64,000 nt of DNA from Polyangiaceae bacterium (GTDB lineage Bacteria; Myxococcota_A; Polyangia; Polyangiales; Polyangiaceae), in NCBI GenBank assembly GCA_015075635.1, contig JABTUA010000001.1, forward strand, positions 3,348,001 through 3,412,000. Direction: 5' to 3'. The position numbers and the translations under genes are program-made. Under the pieces are notes generated by a model. That model was not told the origin of the DNA, did no database searches, and saw only the letters and a list, made by a program, of their open reading frames with translations. Shown piece after piece: positions 1 to 7,894 of the stretch; the first letter of the stretch is position 1, and the number at the start of each line of letters is the position of its first letter.

Positions 1-1
1 G

Positions 2-157
2 CGAGTGCCTCACAGCGCCGCGACCAGCGCCATGATCCTGATCCGCTTCGCGACGCTGTGGTGGGCGGTGGTCGTGGGCTTCGTGGCGCTGGCGGTCCTG
101 CGCAGGCGCTTCCCTCGCCTCATGCGCGACGGCGCAGAGGCAGCGGTTTCGCCCTAG
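2..157 (+). CDS. C-terminal end of a flippase-like membrane protein (partial)
   Basis: The gene enters from the left edge and only its last 51 codons are here, ending at a TAG stop. The fragment has one hydrophobic helix (TLWWAVVVGFVALAVL) followed by a short basic and then polar tail. The wording around it, with Ala/Ile and an Arg before the Trp-Trp helix, is typical of the last transmembrane helix of the lysylphosphatidylglycerol synthase/flippase-like (UPF0104) family. That identity is an inference from a short piece. It converges with the pseudouridine synthase gene, and the two stop regions overlap by a few bases. Confidence 0.5.
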   Translation, partial: RVPHSAATSAMILIRFATLWWAVVVGFVALAVLRRRFPRLMRDGAEAAVSP

Positions 158-1110
158 CCGAGCGCCCGGAGTCGCTCGAGCGCGCGCTGCATGTCTTCCG
201 GCAGCGGCGACTCGAAGCGCAGCGTGGCTCCGCTCACCGGGTGGACGAAGCCGAGCAGCGCCGCGTGCAGCGCCTGGCGGCCGAGCGCGAGCTCCACCGC
301 GCGAAGCTCGGGGTCCTGCGAGCGCCGCCCGTAGAGCGCGTCGGCCAGGATGGGGGTCTTCGTCTGCTCCGCCAGGTGGACGCGGATCTGATGCGTGCGC
401 CCCGTCTCCAAGCGACACGCCACGAGGGCTGCTCGCCCCCCGGAGAGCACTTCCAGCACCGAAACCAAAGTCACTGCGCGACGACCCTCGCGCACCCGGG
501 TGGTGAAGCGCAGGCGGCTCTTGGGATCGCGGCCGTGGAGGGTCTCGACGCGCCCCGCCCGGGGCACTCCCAGGGTCAGCGCGCGGTACTCGCGCTCGAC
601 GTCGTGGCGCGCGAGCTGCGCCTTGAGCCCCTCGCGGGTGGCCTCGTCTTTGGCCACGACCAGGATGCCGCTCGTGTCCTTGTCGATGCGGTGCACGATC
701 CCAGGCCGGAGCGGTCCAGCGGGGTCCCGGGGATCCGCCGGCGCGCCGCCGAAGCCCTCCCGGGACAGAAGGCCGCTCACCAAGGTGCCGTCGCGGTGGC
801 CGCGGGCGGGGTGCACGACCACGCCTGCCGGCTTGTCGACCACGATCAGGTGCGCGTCCTCGAACACGACCCGGTACGGCACGCTCGGATCCGGCAGCGC
901 CTCGGAGGGTGGCGGCGGCCCCGGCTCGACCTCGACCGTGCTGCCCTCGCCTGGAGTGTCCCGCGCGCGACACGGACGACCGTCGATGCGAACGCGGCCC
1001 TCGCCGATCCAGCGCTGGATCGTCGCGCGGGAGGTGCCGGGCAAGAGCCGGGCGAGGAGCTTGTCGACGCGCTCTCCCGAGAGCTCGGCGTCGATCTGGA
1101 AGCGGCGCAT
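154..1110 (-). CDS. rluD: RluA/RluD-family pseudouridine synthase
   Basis: 318 aa, the usual length for RluD-type enzymes that convert uridine to pseudouridine in 23S rRNA. An S4 RNA-binding domain is at about residues 3-60 (ERVDKLLARLLPGTSRATI). The catalytic domain carries the family motif HRIDKDTSG at 140-148, in which Asp143 is the expected catalytic residue, and a downstream RTHQIRVH motif. The ATG start is 9 bases after the stop of the small gene upstream, so the two are probably cotranscribed in a leftward group with maf. The exact target site (RluD versus RluA/RluC type) cannot be settled from motifs; length and the S4 domain favour RluD/RluC. Confidence 0.92.
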   Translation of the reverse strand: MRRFQIDAELSGERVDKLLARLLPGTSRATIQRWIGEGRVRIDGRPCRARDTPGEGSTVEVEPGPPPPSEALPDPSVPYRVVFEDAHLIVVDKPAGVVVHPARGHRDGTLVSGLLSREGFGGAPADPRDPAGPLRPGIVHRIDKDTSGILVVAKDEATREGLKAQLARHDVEREYRALTLGVPRAGRVETLHGRDPKSRLRFTTRVREGRRAVTLVSVLEVLSGGRAALVACRLETGRTHQIRVHLAEQTKTPILADALYGRRSQDPELRAVELALGRQALHAALLGFVHPVSGATLRFESPLPEDMQRALERLRALG

Positions 1111-1119
1111 CCGCGCCTG

Positions 1120-1383
1120 CTACCAGATGGGGCTCTTGATGTGCCCCTTCGACTTGATCAAGATGTCCACCAGCGCGCGATCGTAGAAGTTCCTCTGGTA
1201 GAGGTCGGGAGCGACTCGGCTCTTGTACAGCGCGCGGCCCTCCTCGATCTCCTCCGCCAGCTCGTCGAACAGGGAGTCCTGCTCGATGCCGCGCACGATC
1301 TTCTCCTCGTTGTAGAGCGAGAGGTCACTGGCGATGGCGCGAGCCAGCCGGCGCGCAGCTTCTTCGGTCTCGATCAGCGGCAT
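1120..1383 (-). CDS. Small conserved protein of unknown function
   Basis: 87 aa, beginning MPLIETEEAARRLARAIASD. It has no signal peptide or membrane helix and is rich in Glu and Arg, so it is probably cytoplasmic and mostly helical. Two stretches look conserved in style: an acidic helix (EQDSLFDELAEEIEEG) and a C-terminal YQRNFYDRALVDILI followed by a basic tail. I do not recognise a named family. The ATG is preceded by GCCCCGAAAT with no clear ribosome site. It lies 47 bases after the glycosyltransferase gene and 9 bases before rluD, so it probably belongs to that operon. Confidence 0.75.
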   Translation of the reverse strand: MPLIETEEAARRLARAIASDLSLYNEEKIVRGIEQDSLFDELAEEIEEGRALYKSRVAPDLYQRNFYDRALVDILIKSKGHIKSPIW

Positions 1384-1430
1384 TTCGGGGCGTCCTCCGA
1401 GCGAAGTATCACCCGGCGGCTCGCGGGATG

Positions 1431-2837
1431 TCAAAACGCGGGGGATCCGTCCCCTCGCCGGGCGGCGAGGCCGAGGCCCGCCATGGCGGCCACCAGGGGG
1501 AACACCACCAGCGAGTAGCGCCCGGCGCCGAAGAACACGGCATGGGTCGCGGCGGTCATCAGGATGGCCGACGCGCCGAGGCCGAGCGCCGGATGCTCGA
1601 GCAGGCGGCCGCCGAGCAGCAAGCAGGACGCCACCAGCCCGAGGGCGCTGACCCAGGCGAACGGCGCGAACAGCGCGGCGATGCCGAAGAGCGCTAGCGC
1701 GACCCGGGCGCCTCGGCGTGGCCCCCTGACGCGGGCGATGCCGAGGTGCGCGAGCGCCAGGAGCCCGCGCTGCAGTCCCGTCTCGATCACGCCTAGGGTG
1801 AGCTTGTCCCGCTCCGAGAAGCTCCCGGGCCCGGACGCCCCGAGGTACCAACCCGCAGCGCCGCAGTACTCGAAGGTCGATGCGAGCTTGGCGGGTGCGA
1901 GCGCGAGCCAGCGGAGCGGTCGTGCGCGAACCAGCTCCCCCGCCGCCTTGGCGAAACACGCGTCCTTTTCCGCTTCCCCGAAGACGCTGCGGCAGGCCTC
2001 GGGGACGCTGGGCCCGGCGATCGGTACGAAGGTCCCCGTCGCCCCGTCGGTCGCACCGATCAACAGGTTCCAGCCGACGTTCGCGCTGACGACCACGCAG
2101 CGGTCCATCTTCTCGCAGTTCCGCAGCGTCCACGGCAGGAAGACGCAGGCGGACGAGAGCGTGACGGCGAGGGCGCCCCAGACCATGCCGCGCCGCGCGC
2201 GACCGGACCCGGCGATCAGACCGAAGAGCGGGGCGATGAGCAGGCTCTGGCCGCGCACCAAGGTGGCGAGCCCGAACACGCCACCCAGGAGCAGCCACCA
2301 GCCGAGCGGGCGTGACGAGCGCCGCGCGATCACCGCCAGCCAGCCGGCGACGGTGAGCAGCGACGCCGTCACGCCTTCGGTCATCAGCGCCGGCGTGTAG
2401 AGGACGAGCGCCGGGTGCAGGGCCGCGACTAGGCCGGACAGGCCCGCGCCAAGGCGCCCCACCGAGGCGGCCGCGATGCGATGCACGGCCAGCACCGCCA
2501 GCGCTCCCAGGAGCGCATTCAGCGTCATGCCCACCACCGGCTGCGCACCGAACAGCGCGTAGCCCGCGCCGAGCAGCCCGGGATATCCGACCGGATAGTG
2601 CGCCACGAAGGTGACGGCGCCGTCCGGCCACTGCCAGGTGTAGCCCAGGCCCCGAGCCAGGCGCGTCCCGAGCTCGTGGTAGAAGCGCGCGTCCTCCACC
2701 GGCGGGAAACGCTTCGCGGCCCAGATCACCACGGCGGCGCGCACCAGCGCGCCGAGCGCGGCGAGCACGACGGCGTCTCCGACGGGCGCGGCGACCGCGG
2801 CGACCGCGCCGAGCCGAGCGCGGAGGCGAGCCAGCAT
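1431..2837 (-). CDS. Polytopic membrane glycosyltransferase (GT39/ArnT-like)
   Basis: 468 aa with about ten hydrophobic helices. Near the N-terminus a first helix is followed by a periplasmic loop holding DARFYHELGTRLARG and HYPVGYPG. The acidic residues after helix 1 and the YPxGYP motif are typical of lipid-linked sugar transferases of the dolichyl-phosphate mannosyltransferase/ArnT/PMT superfamily. It probably moves a sugar from a polyprenyl-phosphate donor to an envelope acceptor, which cannot be named. I use the ATG whose first base overlaps the TGA of maf (TGATG), which suggests translational coupling; an in-frame start 11 codons upstream inside maf is possible. Confidence 0.8.
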   Translation of the reverse strand: MLARLRARLGAVAAVAAPVGDAVVLAALGALVRAAVVIWAAKRFPPVEDARFYHELGTRLARGLGYTWQWPDGAVTFVAHYPVGYPGLLGAGYALFGAQPVVGMTLNALLGALAVLAVHRIAAASVGRLGAGLSGLVAALHPALVLYTPALMTEGVTASLLTVAGWLAVIARRSSRPLGWWLLLGGVFGLATLVRGQSLLIAPLFGLIAGSGRARRGMVWGALAVTLSSACVFLPWTLRNCEKMDRCVVVSANVGWNLLIGATDGATGTFVPIAGPSVPEACRSVFGEAEKDACFAKAAGELVRARPLRWLALAPAKLASTFEYCGAAGWYLGASGPGSFSERDKLTLGVIETGLQRGLLALAHLGIARVRGPRRGARVALALFGIAALFAPFAWVSALGLVASCLLLGGRLLEHPALGLGASAILMTAATHAVFFGAGRYSLVVFPLVAAMAGLGLAARRGDGSPAF

Positions 2838-3445
2838 CACGGATAACGCTCGAGCAGCCCGACCCGACACAGGTCTTGGACCACCTCGCAGGCCGGCAGC
2901 CCGACGACGTTGGTGTACGAGCCGGCGACGCGCTCGATCAAGAAGGCGCCGATGCCCTGCGCGGCGTAGGCACCGGCCTTGTCTCTCCCCTCACCCGTCG
3001 CAGCGTAGCCGGCGATCACCTCGTCGCTGGCCGCCCGCATGGTCACCTCGGTGCGGACCGTTCGCGCCGAGACCGGCTCGCCCGGCGCGTCGCTCCTCGA
3101 GATCAGGTAGCGGGTGAAGACGGTGTGCGTCCGCCCCACGATGCGCCGGAGCAAGCCCCGAGCATCGGCCTCGTCCGCGGGTTTACCGAGGATCTCGTCG
3201 TCGACGACGACGATGGTGTCCGCGACCAACACACCGGCGAACGGCGCCTCCCCCAAGAGCGGCAGCACGCTCCCGAGCTTGTCCGCCGCCACCCGCTCGA
3301 GGTACCCCAGCGGGGTCTCGCCGGAGCGCGTCGACTCGTCGCAGGCCCCAGGTTTCTGGATCAGGGCGATGCCGAGGTCGCCCAGGATCTGCCGGCGTCG
3401 AGGCGAAGCGGAGCCGAGCACCAGCGGGCGGTCCTTGCCGATCAC
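2837..3445 (-). CDS. maf: Maf-family nucleoside triphosphate pyrophosphatase
   Basis: About 202 aa. The N-terminus holds the Maf signature LVLGSASPRRRQIL. A central block (VADTIVVVDDEILGKP) gives the conserved substrate and metal residues, and a C-terminal DKAGAYAAQGIGAFLIERV then YTNVVGLP is the pattern of the YhdE subgroup, which hydrolyses dTTP/UTP. The known role is clearing non-canonical or excess nucleotides, with links to division control. The start is uncertain: GTG here gives MIGKDRPLVLGS, while another GTG 18 bases upstream (3463) adds six residues. First gene of a leftward group; it is back to back with the outer-membrane protein gene, only a few tens of bases apart. Confidence 0.9.
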   Translation of the reverse strand: MIGKDRPLVLGSASPRRRQILGDLGIALIQKPGACDESTRSGETPLGYLERVAADKLGSVLPLLGEAPFAGVLVADTIVVVDDEILGKPADEADARGLLRRIVGRTHTVFTRYLISRSDAPGEPVSARTVRTEVTMRAASDEVIAGYAATGEGRDKAGAYAAQGIGAFLIERVAGSYTNVVGLPACEVVQDLCRVGLLERYP

Positions 3446-3489
3446 GCGCTCCGCATAGCACACACGAAGTCCGATATAACGTGGCGTCG

Positions 3490-4512
3490 ATGTCCGGCTT
3501 CACCCCCCGCGGATTGGCGCTGCTCGCGCTGCTCGGGTTCGCACGCCCGGCCAGCGCCACCGAATGCGACCCACCCTCGGGGATCTCGACGTGCTTCGAC
3601 GCCAACACGCTCTGGCACCACGCCGGCCCCTCCCGCTTCGCCAGCGTCGCCCCCGCCGAGCCCGTGCCCGAGCGCCGCCTCGCGTTCGCAGGCCTGCTGA
3701 CCTACCTCGACCGCCCGGTGCTCTTGAACGCCCCCTCCCCCGACCCGGAGGGCCGCGACATTCGCGTGGTCGGTAGCGTCGTGGACCTCTCCCTCGCCTA
3801 TGCGTACGCGCTGCCGGGCGGCCTCGAGCTCACGCTGGCCACTCCCGTCGTCCTCCACCAGAGCGGCGCGGGCGCCGAAGGCATCACATCGCAGAGCGCG
3901 CCGCCGCTCGGCGCCGTCGCCGTGCGCGATCCGCGGGTCGGAGTCGCGCACGCGCTGCCGCTCGGGCTCGGTCCGAGCTTCGCGCTGAAGCCGCGCCTGG
4001 AGCTCACGCTCCCCCTCGGCGACGACGACCGCTACGCCGGCTCCGGGGCGTTCGGCCTCGCGCCATCGGTGGCGACGGCGTTCCGCGCCGGCGCGCTCCA
4101 CGGCGCCGGCGAGGTCGGCGTGCGCTTGCGCCGGGCGGTGACCTTCGCCACCGCCCGCGTCGGCTCGGCGCTCGCCACCTCCGTGGGCTTCGGCGCCGAT
4201 CTCTGGGACGAGCGCCTGTCCCTCGAGCTCGAGGCCTTCATACTGCCCTCGCTGGTCTCTCAGCCCGGCAGGCAGACCGCCTCCTCGCGCGTCCGCGACG
4301 GCGTCCTGGTCCCCGCCGAGTGGCTCGCCAGCCTGCGCTCCGTCCCGACCTCCGATCCCGCGCTCGCCCTCTCCCTCGGCGGCGGCACCGGACTCCCGCT
4401 CTCCAGCGAGACCCGGGCGACCGACGGCGGCGCGACCACCGAACACTTCACCGGCGTGACCACGCCGAGGTTCAGGTTGTTCTTCGGCGTGCGGTACAGT
4501 CCCGGGATTTGA
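3490..4512 (+). CDS. Secreted, probable outer-membrane beta-barrel protein
   Basis: About 340 aa. A signal peptide ends near residue 23 (LALLALLGFARPASA). The mature part is dominated by alternating beta-type segments such as LELTLATPVVLHQ and FALKPRLELTLPLG and ends in Phe/Tyr-rich strands (FRLFFGVRYSP). This matches transporter-like outer-membrane barrels of the Phenol_MetA_deg type that abound in myxobacteria. The substrate is unknown. The ATG at 3490 is preferred over a GTG three codons earlier. A TATAAC box at 3475-3480 lies just upstream but leaves almost no leader. The stop codon runs directly into a 46-bp tandem repeat. Confidence 0.7.
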   Translation: MSGFTPRGLALLALLGFARPASATECDPPSGISTCFDANTLWHHAGPSRFASVAPAEPVPERRLAFAGLLTYLDRPVLLNAPSPDPEGRDIRVVGSVVDLSLAYAYALPGGLELTLATPVVLHQSGAGAEGITSQSAPPLGAVAVRDPRVGVAHALPLGLGPSFALKPRLELTLPLGDDDRYAGSGAFGLAPSVATAFRAGALHGAGEVGVRLRRAVTFATARVGSALATSVGFGADLWDERLSLELEAFILPSLVSQPGRQTASSRVRDGVLVPAEWLASLRSVPTSDPALALSLGGGTGLPLSSETRATDGGATTEHFTGVTTPRFRLFFGVRYSPGI

Positions 4513-4659
4513 TCTCGCTCCGGATTTTGATCTCGCTCCGCGGACTCCCCACGCGCCTCGCGACCCTCGGATTCGATCTCGCTCCGCGGACTCCCCACGC
4601 GCCTCGCGACCCTCGGATTCGATCTCGCTCCGCGGACTCCCCACGCGCCTCGCGACCCT
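4511..4659. repeat. Three-copy 46-bp tandem repeat
   Basis: After a truncated partial unit, a 46-bp unit that begins GATCTCGCTCCGCGGACTCC starts at 4529, 4575 and 4621; the third copy breaks off near 4659. The full copies are essentially identical. The array begins at the stop codon of the outer-membrane protein gene. The GCTCCGCGGA...CCCAC core also appears near 59780-59800, ahead of another copy of the dispersed intergenic element, so the array seems to be the variable left part of that element family. No spacers, so not a CRISPR. Confidence 0.9.
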
Positions 4660-4674
4660 TCCCACCAGACAAAC

Positions 4675-4790
4675 AGGCGGCGCCCGGACTCGCCGGGTCT
4701 TTTCACTCTCCTCACTCCGGCGGATCGTGATCTGACCTTGCCAAGACCCAAGGGGTCCTCGCGGCTCGGCCTGCGGCCGAGGCTTCGCAT
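4675..4790 (+). repeat. Dispersed intergenic repeat, copy A
   Basis: The copy has a G/C-rich hairpin (CCCGGACTCGCCGGG, 4683-4697) followed by TTTTCACTCTCCTCACTCCG, GCGGATCGTGATCTGACC and a TTGCCAAGACCC box, then a GC-rich palindromic stretch (CTCGGCCTGCGGCCGAGG). The same order of parts occurs near 22300, 27600 (reverse strand) and 59830. No open frame of its own. Confidence 0.8.
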
Positions 4791-4802
4791 GGACGAGCCT
4801 TC

Positions 4803-4922
<120 letters not shown>

Positions 4923-4970
4923 GTCTTCTTCTTCAACCTGCTCGTGCTCGCTCCCGCGCTCCGCCGCCCG

Positions 4971-5603
4971 TCAGAACACGCGCTCGTGCACGTAGATCGA
5001 GTCCCCCGCCTGAAGCGGCAAATCCGGCGAGCGCCCGTCGGTGATGGCGTCGACGCTGATGACCACCGTGGTGCGCCCGCTCTTGGTCTGACGGGTCAGG
5101 TTCAGCCGGTCGTGGTTCGCGATGGCGGTGAGCCCGCCGGCCAGCGAGATCGCTTGGATCAACGTCAGCCCGGGCGTGAGCGGGAAGCTCCCGGGCTTGG
5201 CCACCTGCCCGAGCACCGTGATGCGCTTGCTGTTGTACTCCTTGACGGAGACCACCACGCTCGGGTCGTTCAGGATCTTCTCCTCGATCAGCCGCTTGCG
5301 CACCAGGCGAGCGACCTCCTGCGGCTCGAGCCCGGAAACCTTCAGGCTGTGGATGTAGGGCAGGTCCACGGTGCCGTCGGACGCGATCTGGTACTCCGAG
5401 GGCAGCTCTTTCTCTCCCACCACCTGGAGGGTGAACACGTCGCCGGGGCCCAGCGTGGTGCTCTCGATGGGCGCCGGGAGCTTCACGTTCGAGTTGTCTT
5501 GACCGCCCGTACAGGCGGCGAGCGACGCAGCCTGCACGCCGAACACCACGAGCAGGAGCGTGGCGGCGAGGGCGCGGAGCCTGGCTGGAAGAAACGAGAG
5601 CAT
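4971..5603 (-). CDS. Short polysaccharide export (OPX/Wza-type) lipoprotein
   Basis: 210 aa. A signal peptide ends in the lipobox SLAAC, with Cys31 as the lipidation site. Residues about 50-125 form the polysaccharide biosynthesis/export domain (LGPGDVFTLQVVGEKELP; DGTVDLPYI), followed by one SLBB domain at about 130-205 (ITVLGQVAKPGSFPL). It ends soon after the SLBB domain, so the long C-terminal outer-membrane helix of E. coli Wza is missing. Short OPX proteins in Myxococcus work with a separate outer-membrane barrel, and such a barrel gene lies directly upstream. A GTG three codons earlier (5612) is an alternative start. Last gene of the leftward operon that starts at 7656. Confidence 0.9.
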   Translation of the reverse strand: MLSFLPARLRALAATLLLVVFGVQAASLAACTGGQDNSNVKLPAPIESTTLGPGDVFTLQVVGEKELPSEYQIASDGTVDLPYIHSLKVSGLEPQEVARLVRKRLIEEKILNDPSVVVSVKEYNSKRITVLGQVAKPGSFPLTPGLTLIQAISLAGGLTAIANHDRLNLTRQTKSGRTTVVISVDAITDGRSPDLPLQAGDSIYVHERVF

Positions 5604-5673
5604 GGAGGTCACGCGACCGGGCGAGTCGCGGTGATTGGATGAGCCCGGGACCCGATTCGTTCGCGACCCGCGC

Positions 5674-7026
5674 TCACATGAACCAGCGAACGCCGAGCCA
5701 CGCCTCGTAGCGGTTGTACTGAAGATTGTCCTGCGCCGTCTGGTCCAGCGGCACTCGGGTGTTGCCCAAGGATGCGTCGTACCGCAGCGTCGTGTTGATG
5801 CCGATGGTGTCGCTGGGGCGGTACTCGGCGAACAGGGTCACGTCCGCCCGGGACTGGCCGAAGCTGCCCTTGCGCTGGGTGCCGTCCCCGAAGTAGGTCG
5901 GCGAGTGGGTCAGGTAGGAATAGCCACCCTCGAGGTTGATCAGGAACGCTCCAGCCACGAAGTAGGAGAAGTTCGCGTAGCCGCGATCGCGGCGGTAGAA
6001 GTCGCCCAGGTAGCTGTTCGTGTAGTCGCGGACGTAGCCCGCAGCGATGGTCGAGAGGCCCACTGTGGCCTGGTCCGGCGCCAGCGACGGCTGGGGCAAG
6101 AGGAACCACTTGAGCTCGGCCTGGCCCACCGGGCCGTCGTAGTTGTGCACCGGCACGCCGCCCCGCGACTCGTAGAAGCTGGCGGCCCAGCCCGCCATGG
6201 CCAGCATGGCGAAGTGGTGCGTGATCAGGCCGTTGACGCCGACCTTGCTGTTCACGGTCTGCGCGTCGTGCTGCAGATTCGTCGCGTCCGTGTAGCGGAC
6301 GAAGCCGATCTTGCCGTCGTAAATCAGCGCGGTGCGCGGCAGGAAGCGCCAGCGCCCCCGGGTCATCAGGTAGTGCTGGTAGTTGTTCAGGTTCGAGTAG
6401 GCGTCGCGCTCGAAGAAGTTGTAGTTGACCTCGTAGCCCAGGCGCCACTCGAACAGGCCCCCGCCCGGCCGCCAGTTGATGCCCGCGCCGAGGCGCACGC
6501 TGTCCCGGTCGAACGCCAAGCTGTCCTGGATCGAGTTCGACGGCTCCGCGCTGCGCACGAAGTCGCCGTACAGGTCGAAGCCCCAGGGCTTCTGCGGCAA
6601 CACGTCGAGCGTGAAGTTCACGCCGGCGTTGACTGCGTGGTCGTTGTCACCAACGGCGGTGTCGTCCTTCGAGTCGGTGGCGAAGAGCTTGTTGTAGGAG
6701 AGGAAGGTGCCGGCGCGGAAGTTGAGCTTCGGCGGATCGCCGCCGCCCTCGCGACGCTGCGGGCCGAGGGTGGACAGAGACAAAGACGGCGTCACGCGCA
6801 GGCGGATCACGCTGATCTTGTCGCCCTCGTCGTCAGCCAAGAGGAAGTAGTTCGAGTCGTAGCCGAGCTCCGCGCCGATGCCGGGGTGCAACTCCAGGTT
6901 GCCGGTGCGGTAGCCGATGCCCTCCGCATATCGCCGATCCTTGATCCACGGCTGCGACTGCGCAGCGGCGGAGAGGCTTGCGGTCGCGACCAGCAGGGTG
7001 GTCGCCAGAAAGGCACGAAGTCGCAT
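5674..7026 (-). CDS. Outer-membrane beta-barrel protein, probable Wzp-type partner of the OPX protein
   Basis: 450 aa. A signal peptide (about 1-22, ending SLSAAAQ) is followed by a long run of amphipathic strands: HPGIGAELGYDSNYF, LRVTPSLSLSTLG, FRAGTFLSYNKLF and so on, ending with YEAWLGVRWFM, a terminal aromatic strand typical of BAM substrates. The pattern fits an integral barrel of about 16-18 strands. In M. xanthus each short OPX protein is paired with such a barrel (Wzp proteins). Gene order here supports the same role in exporting a surface polysaccharide. The identity of the polymer is unknown, since no polymerase or tyrosine kinase gene is adjacent. Confidence 0.8.
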   Translation of the reverse strand: MRLRAFLATTLLVATASLSAAAQSQPWIKDRRYAEGIGYRTGNLELHPGIGAELGYDSNYFLLADDEGDKISVIRLRVTPSLSLSTLGPQRREGGGDPPKLNFRAGTFLSYNKLFATDSKDDTAVGDNDHAVNAGVNFTLDVLPQKPWGFDLYGDFVRSAEPSNSIQDSLAFDRDSVRLGAGINWRPGGGLFEWRLGYEVNYNFFERDAYSNLNNYQHYLMTRGRWRFLPRTALIYDGKIGFVRYTDATNLQHDAQTVNSKVGVNGLITHHFAMLAMAGWAASFYESRGGVPVHNYDGPVGQAELKWFLLPQPSLAPDQATVGLSTIAAGYVRDYTNSYLGDFYRRDRGYANFSYFVAGAFLINLEGGYSYLTHSPTYFGDGTQRKGSFGQSRADVTLFAEYRPSDTIGINTTLRYDASLGNTRVPLDQTAQDNLQYNRYEAWLGVRWFM

Positions 7027-7092
7027 GTCGGGTCAGCGTCCGGGAGGGTCGGGAGGAGGTGATAGTCGATTCAGCGGCCCGTTGCGAGTGCG

Positions 7093-7656
7093 CTACTGAG
7101 TGGGGCTGGCGATGACCGGGGGCTGGGAGAGGATGGGGTCGGTGGGGTACGCGGAAGGGTCGTCGGGGATGGTCGGGTCGATCTCGACTGTCACCTGCGT
7201 GTCGCCGATGAAGCCCGTCTCCTCGCCAATGCACTGATTGGCTTCGGCGACGAGGCTGCGGACGCGATCGCGGAGGACTTGGATGACGGTGAACTCGTGG
7301 CGGGAGCGATCAGAGTCGTTCTTCTCCGCTGCGCCGCGCAGGTTGGGCATGCGGTCACGCGCCGAGCGCGTGGCCACGTCGATCTGGTTCAGCTTGTCGT
7401 TCAGGCAGAGCACCTTCACGACGTCACGCTTCTCGCGCGCTTCGCTGAGCTGACGGCGCACGGTGCTCGCCCCGCGCTCCATCTCCGGCAGGTAGGTCTC
7501 CGCCTCGTCGCGCATCTGCGTCGGAGACAGCTTCACGTCGCGCTGCGTCGTCACGTCCGGAGGCGGTGCGGGCGCGCCTTCCTGCGCGACGGCGACGCCG
7601 AACGCGAACGAGATCGCGGTGGCGACCGCCATCCCCCAAAGCCGTTTGGAAAGCAT
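7093..7656 (-). CDS. Small secreted helical protein, first gene of the polysaccharide-export operon
   Basis: 187 aa. The ATG at 7656 is chosen because a good ribosome site (GGAGG) lies about 10 bases upstream and it starts a clean signal peptide (MLSKRLWGMAVATAISFAFG, cut after AVAQ). The mature part is charged and helical with a probable coiled coil (EAETYLPEMERGASTVRRQL), two Cys residues (VLCLND and NQCIGE) and a Pro-rich tail. I do not recognise a named family. It sits first in the operon with the barrel and OPX genes, so a periplasmic helper or regulatory role in polymer export is plausible but unproven. Confidence 0.8.
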   Translation of the reverse strand: MLSKRLWGMAVATAISFAFGVAVAQEGAPAPPPDVTTQRDVKLSPTQMRDEAETYLPEMERGASTVRRQLSEAREKRDVVKVLCLNDKLNQIDVATRSARDRMPNLRGAAEKNDSDRSRHEFTVIQVLRDRVRSLVAEANQCIGEETGFIGDTQVTVEIDPTIPDDPSAYPTDPILSQPPVIASPTQ

Positions 7657-7692
7657 CGAGGCGAACCTCCCTCTACCCTTCAAAGTCGCGCC

Positions 7693-7721
7693 AGTATAGA
7701 AATCGGGCCCCACCCTGTCAA
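7693..7721 (-). promoter_or_regulatory. Sigma-70 promoter of the polysaccharide-export operon
   Basis: On the minus strand a perfect -35 box TTGACA (7721-7716) is separated by 17 bases from a -10 box TATACT (7698-7693; five of six consensus bases). Transcription would start near 7686 and give a leader of about 30 bases containing GGAGG before the ATG at 7656. It is the best sigma-70 promoter seen in the window. Confidence 0.8.
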
Positions 7722-7894
7722 CGAGCCTGGGCTTGGGGATAAGTTTCATATTTTCCGCCAGTTTCGTGACCCGACACAGGGTCGTCCAGGCGGTTCGATG
7801 CGCTGGCCCGATGGGGTATTCACCCACAAGGCTCGGGGGCCGGGTTCCGCCCCAGGGAGCCCTGGCGGAGCCCAGCTCGCGGTCGGGCCGCGCC

